64,000 nucleotides of DNA from an uncultured Myxococcales bacterium (GCA_937975765.1 CALJUR010000121.1:1-64000), one strand, 5' to 3'. Positions 35,802 to 44,287 are shown, numbered from the stretch's first letter. Numbers and translations: made by a program. Notes: a model not told the origin generated them from the sequence alone.

Positions 35802-36523
35802 CGCCCGACCCCGCGCATCCGCCCCCCGCCCCACCCGTGCTGCCCGGCGAGGATCTGTCCACCCTCGAGGGATTCGTCTTCGTGCAGTCGGCCCGGGGCT
35901 GGAGGTTCGGGTTCGACGCGGTGATGCTGGCCCGGCACGTGTTCGACGGGCCGCAGGGCGACCTGCTGGAGATCGGCACGGGATGCGGCGTCGTCGCGGT
36001 GCTCCTGGCTGGACGCGGATGGAAGGGCCGGATCGTCGCGGTCGAGATCCAGCCCGCCCTGGCGGACCGGGCGCGCCGGAACGTCCAGGCGAACGGCGTG
36101 GCGGGCCTCGTCACCGTGCTGCAGGGCGACGCCTGCCGGCACGCCGATCTGCTGCCCCCGGGCCGGTTCCAGCGCGTGGTCGCCAACCCGCCCTACTGGA
36201 GGCTGGGCTCGGGCCGGACGAACCCCGACCCCGAGCGCGCCGGGGCCCGGCACGAGTTCCACATCGACGCCCGCCGCCTGTGCGGGGTCCTGCGCGAGAG
36301 GCTGGCACCGGAAGGGCTGGCCTCGCTGCTGTACCCCCCGGAGCGGCTGCCGGACGTCCTGAAGGCGGCCGACGCCGCGGGGCTGTCCGTCGTGCGGCGG
36401 GCGGACCTGCTGCCTGCCACGGGACGGCCGCCGGAGGTGGTCCTGCTGGACCTGGCGCACGGGCGGGGACGGCCCTGCGAGGTCGCGCCGCTTCGGATGC
36501 TGGCGCGGCCGGCCGTGCCTTGA
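35798..36523 (+). CDS. TrmN6-like tRNA adenine N6-methyltransferase
   Basis: This 241-aa SAM-dependent methylase has motif I LLEIGTGCGVVAVLLAGR, acidic loop VAVEIQPALADRARRN, the N6-adenine motif NPPYWR (about 130-135) and an N-terminal GFRFGFDA-like segment (RGWRFGFDAVMLA) typical of the YfiC/TrmN6 group, which modifies A37 of tRNA1-Val. GTG 35798 overlaps the preceding stop by 4 nt. Release-factor or ribosomal-protein methylases share NPPY, but the size and the N-terminal stretch favour TrmN6. The promoter of the next gene overlaps its stop. Confidence 0.85.
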   Translation: MTPDPAHPPPAPPVLPGEDLSTLEGFVFVQSARGWRFGFDAVMLARHVFDGPQGDLLEIGTGCGVVAVLLAGRGWKGRIVAVEIQPALADRARRNVQANGVAGLVTVLQGDACRHADLLPPGRFQRVVANPPYWRLGSGRTNPDPERAGARHEFHIDARRLCGVLRERLAPEGLASLLYPPERLPDVLKAADAAGLSVVRRADLLPATGRPPEVVLLDLAHGRGRPCEVAPLRMLARPAVP

Positions 36524-36548
36524 CACACCCGGATCGGCGCATTAGATT
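36520..36548 (+). promoter_or_regulatory. Near-consensus promoter before the small-protein/thioredoxin genes
   Basis: TTGACA (36520-36525) and TAGATT (36543-36548) are separated by 17 nt and overlap the end of the methylase gene. ATG 36601 lies 52 nt downstream. Confidence 0.7.
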
Positions 36549-36600
36549 GCAGCCCGAAGACGGCTTGGGGGCCTGTCCCCCGCAACAGCGGAAGGAAACC

Positions 36601-36807
36601 ATGAATCCTGACCTGCGTTTCGATGTCCGGTTGGTGGAAAGGAACCTCGCTCGCGGGCGCGTGGCCCGGGACGAGTTGAAGGCGCACCTCGCATCCCTGC
36701 CGGACGCCGCCGGGAACGCCGAGAACATCGAGGCCAGCGTGGCCGACCACGGCCTGCCCCCGGCGCCTGCGCCGAAGGCGGCCGCGCCGAAGAAGCCGGG
36801 CCGGTGA
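36601..36807 (+). CDS. Small basic protein of unknown function
   Basis: This 68-aa protein begins NPDLRFDVRLVERNLARGRV, continues with ARDELKAHLASLPDAAGN, and ends in a Pro/Ala/Lys tail (PAPAPKAAAPKKPGR). The first 40 residues look helical and could hold a short conserved domain; such small proteins, often annotated as hypothetical, accompany DUF1844 genes in related genomes. ATG 36601 follows GGAAGGAAACC. It is the first gene after the promoter at 36520. A GGGGG/CCCCC hairpin (36567-36581) lies in its leader. Confidence 0.7.
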   Translation: MNPDLRFDVRLVERNLARGRVARDELKAHLASLPDAAGNAENIEASVADHGLPPAPAPKAAAPKKPGR

Positions 36808-36836
36808 AACCGGCCCCGGTCTGCACGGAGGAGCGC

Positions 36837-37154
36837 ATGGCGGAGAACGACGAGGGCTGCGGCTGCCAGGACCCGGGGACCGACCTTCGGCAGGTGGATT
36901 TCGGCACGTTCCTGTTGTCCCTGGGCACCTCGGCCCTGTACCACCTGGGCCAGGGCGCGCCCGAAGGCGGCCAGAAGCCGGCGGTCAACCTTCCCCTGGC
37001 ACGGCACGTGATCGACCTGATTGCCATGCTGCAGCAGAAGACGAAGGGCAACCTGACCGAGGACGAGTCCAGCCTTGTCGAGACGCTGCTCTTCGACCTG
37101 CGCCTGAAGTTCGTCGAGGTATGCAAGCGGCAGTCCCAGACCGTCGAGCCGTGA
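36837..37154 (+). CDS. DUF1844 family protein
   Basis: This 105-aa protein has the DUF1844 core DFGTFLLSLGTSALYHLGQ, NLPLARHVIDLIAMLQQKTK, NLTEDESSLVETLLFDLRLK. An N-terminal CGCQDPG pair of Cys is present. ATG 36837 follows GGAGGAG (36827-36833) and is preferred; a GTG at 36804, coupled to the preceding stop, would add 11 residues. The family is small, helical and uncharacterised, and is usually found next to translation or redox housekeeping genes. Here thioredoxin follows 22 nt later. Confidence 0.85.
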   Translation: MAENDEGCGCQDPGTDLRQVDFGTFLLSLGTSALYHLGQGAPEGGQKPAVNLPLARHVIDLIAMLQQKTKGNLTEDESSLVETLLFDLRLKFVEVCKRQSQTVEP

Positions 37155-37176
37155 CGCTCGATCCCAGGAGGTTCCG

Positions 37177-37509
37177 ATGGCCGATTCCAAGAACGTGTTG
37201 CACCTGACCGACAGTTCCTTCGACACCGAGGTCCTGAAGTCGAGCGTCCCGGTCCTGGTGGACTTCTGGGCCCCCTGGTGCGGGCCGTGCCGCGCCATCG
37301 CGCCGGTCGTGGGCGAAATCGCGGACGCCTACGCGGGCCGCCTGAAGGTCGGGAAGATCAACGTGGACGAGGACAACCGCGTAGCGTCGATGCACAACAT
37401 CACCGCGATCCCGACGCTGCTGATCATCAAGAACGGCCAGGTCGTCGAGCAGATCGTCGGCGCGGTGGCCAAGGCCAAGCTGGTCGAGAAACTCGAGCGC
37501 CACCTGTAG
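37177..37509 (+). CDS. trxA: Thioredoxin
   Basis: This 110-aa cytoplasmic disulfide reductase has active site FWAPWCGPCRA (Cys residues at about 33 and 36), the cis-Pro loop ITAIPTLLIIKNG and the C-terminal helix AKLVEKLERHL. Asp in PVLVDFWA is the buried acid conserved in thioredoxins. ATG 37177 follows AGGAGG. It ends the operon begun at 36601 and converges with thiL, with only 15 nt between the stops. Confidence 0.97.
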   Translation: MADSKNVLHLTDSSFDTEVLKSSVPVLVDFWAPWCGPCRAIAPVVGEIADAYAGRLKVGKINVDEDNRVASMHNITAIPTLLIIKNGQVVEQIVGAVAKAKLVEKLERHL

Positions 37510-37524
37510 GCCGCTCCCGGGCTC

Positions 37525-37540
37525 CTACCGGTGCCGGTAG
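37525..37540. terminator. Possible bidirectional hairpin between trxA and thiL
   Basis: CTACCGG (37525-37531) pairs perfectly with CCGGTAG (37534-37540) over a TG loop. It begins at the thiL stop codon, between convergent genes. There is no T-run on either side. Confidence 0.35.
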
Positions 37541-38484
37541 CCTCCGGCGCCCGCCGCGACCACCCGTTTGCCCCCCGTCCGGACGACCAGGCCCCTTCGA
37601 CGCGTGACCTCGCCGACGGCCTGGAGGCCCAGCGCCTCGCACGCCGGCACCGCGCCCGGGGCCGCGACCGCGACCAGCCGGTAGTCGTCGCCGCCGGACA
37701 GGGCGCACCCCAGCGCATCCGTCCCGGCCTCCCGTGCATACCGGATCGCCTGGGGATGCAGCGGGATTCGCTCGGTGTCCAGCCGCGCGCCGACCCCGGA
37801 CACCTTCATCACGTGGCCGAGGTCCGCCAGCAGCCCGTCCGACACGTCGATCGCCGCGTGCACCCCGTCCAGTCCCGCCAGGTGCATTCCGGCCAGGACC
37901 TGCGGCACGGGGCGGCGGTACGCCCGGGCCAGCGCCGGAAAACGATGCGCCCAGTCGGGGTGACGGGACAGCAGGTCCAGGCCCATCGCCCCGGCCCCGA
38001 CCGGTCCCGCGACCAGGATGGCGTCGCCGGGCAGCGCGCCGGCCCGCGACAGAACCCGGCCGCACGACGGCTCGCCCAGGGCGGTCACCGTGACCGCGAA
38101 CGCGGGACCCGCCGCCAGGTTGCCGCCGACCACCGGCGCCCCGAAGGCCTTCCCGCACCGGGCCAGCCCGCGCATCACCGCGACGACGTCCCGATCGGGC
38201 ATCACCGGCGGGATCTCCAGCGCCGCCAGCAGGGCCAGCGGTCGCGCGCCCATCGCGGCCAGGTCGGACAGGTTGACCGCGCCCGCCCTCCAGCCGACGT
38301 CGGCCGGGCGGCACAGGTCCCACCGGAAGTGGACGCCCTCGACCAGCGCGTCCGTCGTCGCGACGACCCGGCCCGACCGGACGGCCAGCACGGCCGCGTC
38401 GTCGCCGATCCCGATCTCGACCCGGGAGTCCGCGGCACCCCGCACGGCGCGGTGGATGGCGTCGATCAGCCGGAACTCGTCCAT
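37525..38484 (-). CDS. thiL: Thiamine-monophosphate kinase
   Basis: This 319-aa enzyme makes thiamine diphosphate from thiamine monophosphate and ATP. Family features are the start DEFRLIDAI, the metal/ATP loop EIGIGDDAAVL, TTDALVEGVHFRWD, NLSDLAAMGARPLALL and AIDVSDGLLADLGHV. ATG 38484 is the family start; an upstream in-frame ATG lies inside the preceding gene. The SGGDDYRLVAV stretch near the end is the ThiL-type GGEDYEL motif. It lies 10 nt after the periplasmic binding-fold gene, in the same direction. Confidence 0.95.
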   Translation of the reverse strand: MDEFRLIDAIHRAVRGAADSRVEIGIGDDAAVLAVRSGRVVATTDALVEGVHFRWDLCRPADVGWRAGAVNLSDLAAMGARPLALLAALEIPPVMPDRDVVAVMRGLARCGKAFGAPVVGGNLAAGPAFAVTVTALGEPSCGRVLSRAGALPGDAILVAGPVGAGAMGLDLLSRHPDWAHRFPALARAYRRPVPQVLAGMHLAGLDGVHAAIDVSDGLLADLGHVMKVSGVGARLDTERIPLHPQAIRYAREAGTDALGCALSGGDDYRLVAVAAPGAVPACEALGLQAVGEVTRRRGLVVRTGGKRVVAAGAGGYRHR

Positions 38485-38494
38485 GCCTCGTCCC

Positions 38495-39751
38495 CTAGGG
38501 CCGCGCCCCGTCGGGCACCGCGCGCCCCGCCCGGATCGTGAAGGTCGCGACCTCGCGCCCCGCCAGCCGGCCATCCTCGACCTTCCGGGACCCGCCCGGA
38601 CCGCCCTCGACGACCGCGTTCCGGAGAACCCCGGCCAGCACGAAACGGTCCCTTTCCGGCGCCTTCAACCACGCGGCCGCCAGCAGCCTGGCGCCGTCGG
38701 CCGCCTCCGCCTCCAGCACCGATCCAGCCGCCTCTTCCGCCTCCAGCCGCACGTCCGCGAACCGCGCCCCTTCCAGGGCCGCTCCGTCCCGGGCCAGGCC
38801 CGCCGCGTCCGCCCACAGCGAGGTACCGGCCACGACAGGCGGCGGGCACTTCCCGTCCTTCCCCCGGCCCGTCACGCCCTCCGCCTCCAGGAAGCCCAGC
38901 CAGCGTCGGGCCGCGTCCGCGGACATCGGCAGGAACACGACCTCGGGGACGCAGCCTTCCTCGCCGCGCGCGGCCCGGACCTGCTGGGCGAACCCCTTCG
39001 AAAGGTCCTTCGGGTCGCCCCCGCCCGCCGGCAGGGGCAGCACCGCCCCCGGACGCCCCCCGGACGCCTCGAACGCCTCCCGGAAGGCCGCCCACGCCGC
39101 GCTGCCGAACCGGTCTGCCGGCAGCACGGCGTGCGCCCGCCGGACGCCGTCCATCCCGGCCAGCCGCCCGGCCAGCCGCGCGATCGGACCGCCCCGGGGG
39201 GTCCGCACGCGGACCACGTTCGGCGCCGGGGACGCCCCCGCGACCGCCAGCGACACCAGCGGCAATCCCATCGAGGACGCTCCGTGCTCCAGCACCTGGG
39301 ATTCCAGGTCCCCCAGCCCGCCGGCCAGCACCACGCATCGGTCCTCGTCGGCGCGGGCCAGGGCGGCCGCGACGCCGGCAGGGTCGCCCCGGTCGTCCAG
39401 CCGCAGGACCGGCACCGAGGCGGCGCCCAGGGCCCTCTCCAGCACCCCGGCCACGCGCTGGCCCAGGGCGGCGTGGGGTCCCGACAGCGGCAGCACCAGG
39501 CACGCGGAAGGCCCACGGGGCGGCTCCTTCTCCGGCGGGGGAGCGGACGGCGCCGGGGAGACCGCGGCGGGCGGCGGGACGGACGGCGCGGCCCCGGCCT
39601 CGGGGGCGCCCGGCTTCGCAGCAGCGGCGGCCGATGCCGCCAGCACGCAGCAGGCCGCCAGGATCGCGTTCCTTGCGAGGGCCGTCCCGGGCCCCGGGAG
39701 ACAGCCCGAGGGCGTCGATCCGAGCCGGGTTCCTGGTTGCGGGGGAATCAT
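38495..39751 (-). CDS. Exported periplasmic-binding-fold protein (LppC/ABC substrate-like)
   Basis: This 418-aa exported protein has a signal-like segment (about 26-45, ALARNAILAACCVLAASAAA), a Pro/Ala-rich linker and then a type 1 periplasmic-binding fold. That part begins CLVLPLSGPHAALGQRVAGVLERAL and contains VVLAGGLGDLESQVLEH, VVRVRTPRGGPIARLAGRLA, HAVLPADRFGSAAWAAFREA and PEVVFLPMSADAARRWLGFLE. This pattern is shared by amino-acid-binding proteins and the LppC/penicillin-binding-protein activator group. ATG 39751 follows GGGAGGGG; GTG 39781 is the in-frame alternative. A wall-synthesis link is possible but unproven. It sits between dnaK and thiL. Confidence 0.7.
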   Translation of the reverse strand: MIPPQPGTRLGSTPSGCLPGPGTALARNAILAACCVLAASAAAAAKPGAPEAGAAPSVPPPAAVSPAPSAPPPEKEPPRGPSACLVLPLSGPHAALGQRVAGVLERALGAASVPVLRLDDRGDPAGVAAALARADEDRCVVLAGGLGDLESQVLEHGASSMGLPLVSLAVAGASPAPNVVRVRTPRGGPIARLAGRLAGMDGVRRAHAVLPADRFGSAAWAAFREAFEASGGRPGAVLPLPAGGGDPKDLSKGFAQQVRAARGEEGCVPEVVFLPMSADAARRWLGFLEAEGVTGRGKDGKCPPPVVAGTSLWADAAGLARDGAALEGARFADVRLEAEEAAGSVLEAEAADGARLLAAAWLKAPERDRFVLAGVLRNAVVEGGPGGSRKVEDGRLAGREVATFTIRAGRAVPDGARP

Positions 39752-39788
39752 GGCGGCGGACCCCTCCCGGGGGACGGTCACCGGCCGG

Positions 39789-41600
39789 CTAGCCCGAGGC
39801 GTCGCGGTACATCAGCTCGGCGATGCGGTACGAGGACTTCTCGAGGTTCTTGATCGCCCCGATGATGGCCGCCGAGTCGTTGCCGGCGCGCGCCTTGCGG
39901 CACGCGTCCAGGTCCGCGTGGATCCGCGCGATCTCCTCGTCGGTGAGGTAGTTCAGGAACTCCTCCAGGGACCGCTCGGTCGTGTACATCAGGCCGTCGG
40001 CGCGGTTCTTCAGGTTCGCCAGTTCCTGGCGCGCCACGTCGTCGCGCGCGGCCTCGCCGGCGTCGCTGATGATCCGTTCGATGTCCTTCTCGGTCAGGCC
40101 GGAGGTCGGGCGCACGCGCACCGACTGCACGTTCCCGGTGCCCAGGTCGCGGGCCGAGACGCTGAGGATCCCGTTGACGTCGACCTCGAAGGTGACCTCG
40201 ATCTTGGGGATGCCACGCCGCGCCGGCGGGATGCCCAGCAGTTCGAAGCGCGCCAGGGACTTGTTGTCCTTGGCCATGGGCCGTTCGCCCTGCAGGACAT
40301 GGATGTTGACCAGGGGCTGGTAGTCTTCCGCGGTGGTGAATACCTCGGCCACGCTGCACGGGATCGACGAGTTCCGCTCGATCAGCTTGGTGAACAGGCC
40401 GCCCTGCGTCTCGATGCCCAGCGACAGCGGCACGACGTCCAGCAGGACCACGTCGCCCACGTCGCCCTGCAGGATGCCCGCCTGGATGGCCGCGCCGACC
40501 GCGACGGCCTCGTCCGGGTTGACGCCGCGGCTGGCCTGCATGCCGAAAAACGCCGCGACCTTCTGCTGGACCAGCGGCATCTTCGTCATGCCGCCGATCA
40601 GCAGGATCTCCTCCAGGTCCGACGGCCGCAGCCCCGCGTCCTCCAGGGCCTGCTTGCAATGCTCGACCGTGCGGTCGACCAGATCCTCGACCAGGGCCTC
40701 CACCTGCGTCCGCGTCAGCGTCATCTGCAGGTGCTTCGGCCCGCTGGTGTCGGCGTGGATGAACGGCAGGTTGATGTCCACCTCGCGGATGGACGACAGG
40801 TCGATCTTGGCCTTCTCGGCCGCATCGCGCAGGCGCTGCAGCGCGACCACGTCCTCGCGCAGGTCGATGCCGTGCATCTTCTGGAACTGCGAGGCCAGCA
40901 GGTCGACGATCCGGGCGTCCATGTCCTCGCCGCCCAGGAAGGTGTCGCCGTGGGTCGTCTTGACCTGGAAGACGCCCTCGCCCAGTTCCATGACGCTGAT
41001 GTCGAAGGTGCCGCCGCCCAGGTCGTACACCGCCACGCGGCCCGATGCGCGACGGGACAGGCCGTGCGCCAGGGCGGCCGCGGTGGGCTCGTTGATGATG
41101 CGCAGCACGTTCAGGCCGGCGATGCGACCCGCGTCGCGCGTCGCCTGGCGCTGGGTGTCGTCGAAGTAGGCCGGGACCGTGATGACCGCGTCCGTGACCG
41201 ACTCGCCCAGGTACTCCTCGGCGTATTCGCGCATCTTGGACAGGATGACGGCCGAGATCTCCGGCGGGGACAACTGCCGTCCCCCCAGTTCGACCGCGGC
41301 GTCGCCGTTCCCGGACTTCACGACCTTGTACGGGTACGACGTGGCGACGCGACGGACCTCGGGGGAATCGAACTTCCGCCCCATCAGCCGCTTCACGGCG
41401 AAGACCGTGTTCCGGGCGTTCGTGATGGCCTGGCGCTTCGCCACCGCGCCGACCAGCCGCTCGCCGTCATCGCTGATGGCCACGACCGACGGCGTCGTGC
41501 GGCTGCCTTCCAGGTTGGGGATGACCACCGGGTTGCCGCCTTCCATGACGGCGACGCACGAGTTCGTCGTCCCGAGGTCGATTCCGATGACCTTTCCCAT
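39789..41600 (-). CDS. dnaK: Hsp70 chaperone DnaK, short C-terminus
   Basis: This 603-aa chaperone uses ATP to bind and release unfolded proteins. The ATPase domain shows VIGIDLGTTNSC, VTVPAYFDDTQRQATRDAG, INEPTAAALAHG, VAVYDLGGGTFDIS and EEILLIGGMTKMP. The substrate domain has DVVPLSLGIETQGG, TTAEDYQPLVNIHVLQGERP and FEVDVNGILSVSARD. The protein ends after a shortened helical lid (YRIAELMYRDASG) without the acidic EEVD-like tail, so it is about 35 residues shorter than E. coli DnaK. ATG 41600 follows GAGGAAGG. No grpE or dnaJ is adjacent, which suggests a second, specialised DnaK copy. Confidence 0.95.
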   Translation of the reverse strand: MGKVIGIDLGTTNSCVAVMEGGNPVVIPNLEGSRTTPSVVAISDDGERLVGAVAKRQAITNARNTVFAVKRLMGRKFDSPEVRRVATSYPYKVVKSGNGDAAVELGGRQLSPPEISAVILSKMREYAEEYLGESVTDAVITVPAYFDDTQRQATRDAGRIAGLNVLRIINEPTAAALAHGLSRRASGRVAVYDLGGGTFDISVMELGEGVFQVKTTHGDTFLGGEDMDARIVDLLASQFQKMHGIDLREDVVALQRLRDAAEKAKIDLSSIREVDINLPFIHADTSGPKHLQMTLTRTQVEALVEDLVDRTVEHCKQALEDAGLRPSDLEEILLIGGMTKMPLVQQKVAAFFGMQASRGVNPDEAVAVGAAIQAGILQGDVGDVVLLDVVPLSLGIETQGGLFTKLIERNSSIPCSVAEVFTTAEDYQPLVNIHVLQGERPMAKDNKSLARFELLGIPPARRGIPKIEVTFEVDVNGILSVSARDLGTGNVQSVRVRPTSGLTEKDIERIISDAGEAARDDVARQELANLKNRADGLMYTTERSLEEFLNYLTDEEIARIHADLDACRKARAGNDSAAIIGAIKNLEKSSYRIAELMYRDASG

Positions 41601-41669
41601 GCCTTCCTCGCCTGCTCCCCCGAATGCGGGGGGTACAGGAACGGGTCTTCCGAACAACCCGGATTCGAC

Positions 41670-41718
41670 CGGCTTGCGCCCGCTATGCTAGCACCCGCCA
41701 CCCCGGGGGTGCAAGCCG
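41670..41718. promoter_or_regulatory. Inverted repeat framing the dnaK promoter (possible operator)
   Basis: CGGCTTGC (41670-41677) and GCAAGCCG (41711-41718) are perfect inverted arms, 10 of 12 when extended. They are 33 nt apart: one arm overlaps the -35 and the other lies just past the -10, a geometry that fits a repressor. Confidence 0.35.
41685..41714 (-). promoter_or_regulatory. Promoter of dnaK
   Basis: On the minus strand TTGCAC (41714-41709) and TAGCAT (41690-41685) are separated by 18 nt. The -10 lies about 84 nt before ATG 41600. No CIRCE element (TTAGCACTC-N9-GAGTGCTAA) is present. Confidence 0.55.
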
Positions 41719-41767
41719 ATCCCCGGCGGGACGCGAAGGGACCGCTGCCCTCGCGCCGGCCACGCCG

Positions 41768-42379
41768 TCACAGGATGGACTCCGGCACGAACACGATGTC
41801 CCCGGGCCGCAGGAAGAAGTTGCTCTCCCGCCCCCGGCTGATGTCCTGCACCGGGACCTCGAACCGCTTCTCCGCCCCGTCCACGATCCGGGTCACCACC
41901 GTCGCATTCGGACGAGCCGTCTTGCCGAAGCCGCCCGCCAGGGTGATGGCCTGGACGACCGACATCCCCTCCTCGAACCGGAACGTCCCCGGGCGCTCCA
42001 CCTGCCCCAGCACGTAGACCCGCTTGGACTGGAACTCCTTGACCTGCACCGTCACGAACGGGTCGCGCAGCAGCCCGTCGGCCAGCCGGTCGCGCAGCAT
42101 CGAGGCCAGTTGCGACGACGTCAGCCCCTCGACGGCCAGGCTCCCCAGCAGCGGAAAGTCGACCGTGCCGTCCGGGGCGACCTGGAAGGTCCCGGACAGG
42201 TCCGGCTCCCGGTAGGTGCGGACCTCGAACACGTCCCCGCGCCCCAGCACGGCACCTTCCTCCGAGGGAAGGGCGGTCGCGCCCCCCGCCGCACCCGAGG
42301 CCGCCGGACCCGAGCAGGCCGCGAAGCCGGCGCACAGGAGGATCGCCGCAAGGGCGCGATGTCGTCGCGGGGCGTGCAT
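41768..42379 (-). CDS. Short polysaccharide export lipoprotein (OPX/Wza-like)
   Basis: This 203-aa outer-membrane lipoprotein has lipobox GFAAC (Cys22). A poly-export domain (about 43-125, VLGRGDVFEVRTYREPDLSG, VAPDGTVDFPLLGSLAVEGL) is followed by one SLBB domain (about 125-200, RVYVLGQVERPGTFRFEEGM, SVVQAITLAGGFGKTARPNA). It is much shorter than Wza and lacks the C-terminal helix that forms Wza's outer-membrane pore. Short OPX proteins of this kind depend on a separate beta-barrel in myxobacteria, and such a barrel is encoded 6 nt upstream. It is the last gene of the nine-gene operon. Confidence 0.9.
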   Translation of the reverse strand: MHAPRRHRALAAILLCAGFAACSGPAASGAAGGATALPSEEGAVLGRGDVFEVRTYREPDLSGTFQVAPDGTVDFPLLGSLAVEGLTSSQLASMLRDRLADGLLRDPFVTVQVKEFQSKRVYVLGQVERPGTFRFEEGMSVVQAITLAGGFGKTARPNATVVTRIVDGAEKRFEVPVQDISRGRESNFFLRPGDIVFVPESIL

Positions 42380-42385
42380 GGGCCC

Positions 42386-43696
42386 TCAGTACAGGACGGT
42401 CAGCCCGCCGAACACCTGGTGGGACTGGAAGCCGCCGTAGTCCCGGGTGCGCACCGTTCCATAGGCGGTGTTGAAGTCGCCCTCCAGCCGGAAGTCCGTG
42501 AAGATGGCGTCGAACTGGTAGCCGACGTGCAGCTTCAGGTATCGCAGTGCCGAGTACGACAGCCTCGCCTTCGCGGTCAGTGCATGGTCCCGCCGATCGG
42601 GCTGGTTGGTGGCCAGCACGACGTATCCCGGCAGGTCCCCGGGGACCGGTCGCAGCCGGGCGAACGAGAGGTACGCGTAGGCAATCCCGCCTTCCAGTTC
42701 CAGCCGCCGCACGAACTGCTGCCGGACGGTCAGGTGGACGGCGTCCGAGGTGTACCAGCGGGCGTAGTACGCGGCGTCCTCGAAATCCCGCTGGTAGCCG
42801 AGGTCCAGCAGGGTGAACGGCGTCGGCTTGAACGCCAGGCTGGCCCCGCCGATGAACGTCTGGACGTCGGTTCCCTGCCTGTAGAAGCCCTGGCCGTAGC
42901 CGGCCCGGACGTCCACCGCGATCTTCCGGGTGATGTACCCGCGAACGCCCAGGAGGGCCCGCAGCGGCATCGAGTCGGACCGGTAGCCGACCTTGTCCCG
43001 GCTCCAGTCCTGGTAGCGCCAGTCCACGTCCAGGAACAGCGAGGTCTTCGGGAAGAAGGCCCAGCTGCCCAGCAGGCGCGCCTCGTGGTAGGTCCGGTCG
43101 CCGTCCTTGAAGGAATCGAACAGTTCGAAATTGTACGCGTAGGACAGGTCGAACTGGAGCGCGCCCCCGGGGCGGACCTGCAGGCCGGCCTCGGCGTGGT
43201 TGAAGTTCCGGTCGTACCGCTGCGAGACAGAGTAGTTGCGGGGCTGGTCCGACCGCACGAACCGGTCCGCGATGAAGAACCCGACCACCGACCCCGGCAG
43301 GAACTCGGCACGCAGCCCGGTATCGGCCGCGACGCGCCCCTGCCGGCGGGCGTTGTCGTCGGACGAGAACCAGAAGTTGACGTCCACCGAGGCGTCCCAG
43401 GTCAGCCGCAGCCAGGAGGGCGTCGGGTTCGCCAGCGTGAAGCCCGGCCGCAGCGTCAGGATCCCCGCCTCCGAGCGACCCTCGCGGGAGTCCTGCCGGA
43501 AGACGTTGCTGTTGTACCGGCCCTCGATCCCCAGGGACGGGACGAAGACGAAGTCCCCGAAACGGACCCCCCGCAGCGATTCGTCCGCGACGGGCGGCAG
43601 CGACAGTCCGACGTCGGCGCGCGCGCGCACCGGGGCCAGGAAGGCAAGCGCGGTCGCGATCAGGACGGCCGTCCTGACGGTCCTATGAGACACCAC
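42386..43696 (-). CDS. Outer-membrane beta-barrel protein, probable partner of the OPX lipoprotein
   Basis: This 436-aa exported protein has a signal peptide ending APVRARAD (about 26). The rest is a succession of amphipathic strands with alternating aromatic and polar residues (GIEGRYNSNVF, LRLTWDASVDVNFWF, DLSYAYNFELF, LFLDVDWRYQDW, KLHVGYQFDAIFTDF), ending in VFGGLTVLY with the aromatic C-terminus that the BAM machinery recognises. About 18 strands are plausible. It resembles the beta-barrels linked to exopolysaccharide loci. GTG 43696 (or 43693) follows GGGGGAG. The OPX gene starts 6 nt after its stop, so I infer a polysaccharide export pore pair. Confidence 0.85.
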   Translation of the reverse strand: MVSHRTVRTAVLIATALAFLAPVRARADVGLSLPPVADESLRGVRFGDFVFVPSLGIEGRYNSNVFRQDSREGRSEAGILTLRPGFTLANPTPSWLRLTWDASVDVNFWFSSDDNARRQGRVAADTGLRAEFLPGSVVGFFIADRFVRSDQPRNYSVSQRYDRNFNHAEAGLQVRPGGALQFDLSYAYNFELFDSFKDGDRTYHEARLLGSWAFFPKTSLFLDVDWRYQDWSRDKVGYRSDSMPLRALLGVRGYITRKIAVDVRAGYGQGFYRQGTDVQTFIGGASLAFKPTPFTLLDLGYQRDFEDAAYYARWYTSDAVHLTVRQQFVRRLELEGGIAYAYLSFARLRPVPGDLPGYVVLATNQPDRRDHALTAKARLSYSALRYLKLHVGYQFDAIFTDFRLEGDFNTAYGTVRTRDYGGFQSHQVFGGLTVLY

Positions 43697-43717
43697 CCCG
43701 GAACTCCCCCTTCAGGA

Positions 43718-44287
43718 TCAGTAGAACGGGCTCGCCGACGGCGGCGGGTCCAGACTGAACACCGGCTGGGTCAAGGCCACGCGGACGTCCTCGCGCGGCA
43801 GGTCCTCCGAGAAGTCCTGCTCGACGACGGCCTGGCCGCCGAAGACCGTGTCCCCCGAAGGCCCGCCGCAGGACCGGGCCTGGGCGGCCAGGTCGCGCAC
43901 CTTCTCGCGCGCGATGTGGATCTTCACGTACTCGTGCTCGGCACCCGCCCGGTCGCGCCCCATGACGAACTCCCGCAGCGCCAGGGTGTTCTGGTCCGTG
44001 ATCCGCAGCAGTCCCTTGATCGAGGAGAGCGCGGTCCCGATGCAGTTCATCTTCGCGAAATCGCTGGTCTTCTTCGCTGCCGTCAAGGCGTCCAGGACCT
44101 CCCGGATGACGGCGTTCATCTCGGCTACGGCCTTCTCGCCCTTCGACAGCATCTCCTCCAGGCTCATCGCCTGGAGATCCTGGGGCTTGAGGGACTGGTT
44201 CTCCGTTCCGGGCGCGGCCTTCGGGACGGCCGCGTACACCGGTGCCGCGAACATCGCGATCAGCACCACCGACACCCAGCGAGCCAT
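43718..44287 (-). CDS. Exported helical protein of unknown function
   Basis: This 189-aa protein has a signal peptide (ARWVSVVLIAMFAAPVYAAV, about 2-21). The mature part is mostly helical: SLEEMLSKGEKAVAEMNAVI, AKMNCIGTALSSIKGLLRIT, HEYVKIHIAREKVRDLAAQA. The Cys in MNCIGT and RSCGG may form a disulfide. The Pro-rich end reads SLDPPPSASPFY. I recognise no family name, though similar exported proteins with N-C-I...IKGLL patterns occur beside AgmX-type genes. It lies 34 nt after the AgmX-like gene and 21 nt before the beta-barrel gene. Confidence 0.75.
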   Translation of the reverse strand: MARWVSVVLIAMFAAPVYAAVPKAAPGTENQSLKPQDLQAMSLEEMLSKGEKAVAEMNAVIREVLDALTAAKKTSDFAKMNCIGTALSSIKGLLRITDQNTLALREFVMGRDRAGAEHEYVKIHIAREKVRDLAAQARSCGGPSGDTVFGGQAVVEQDFSEDLPREDVRVALTQPVFSLDPPPSASPFY

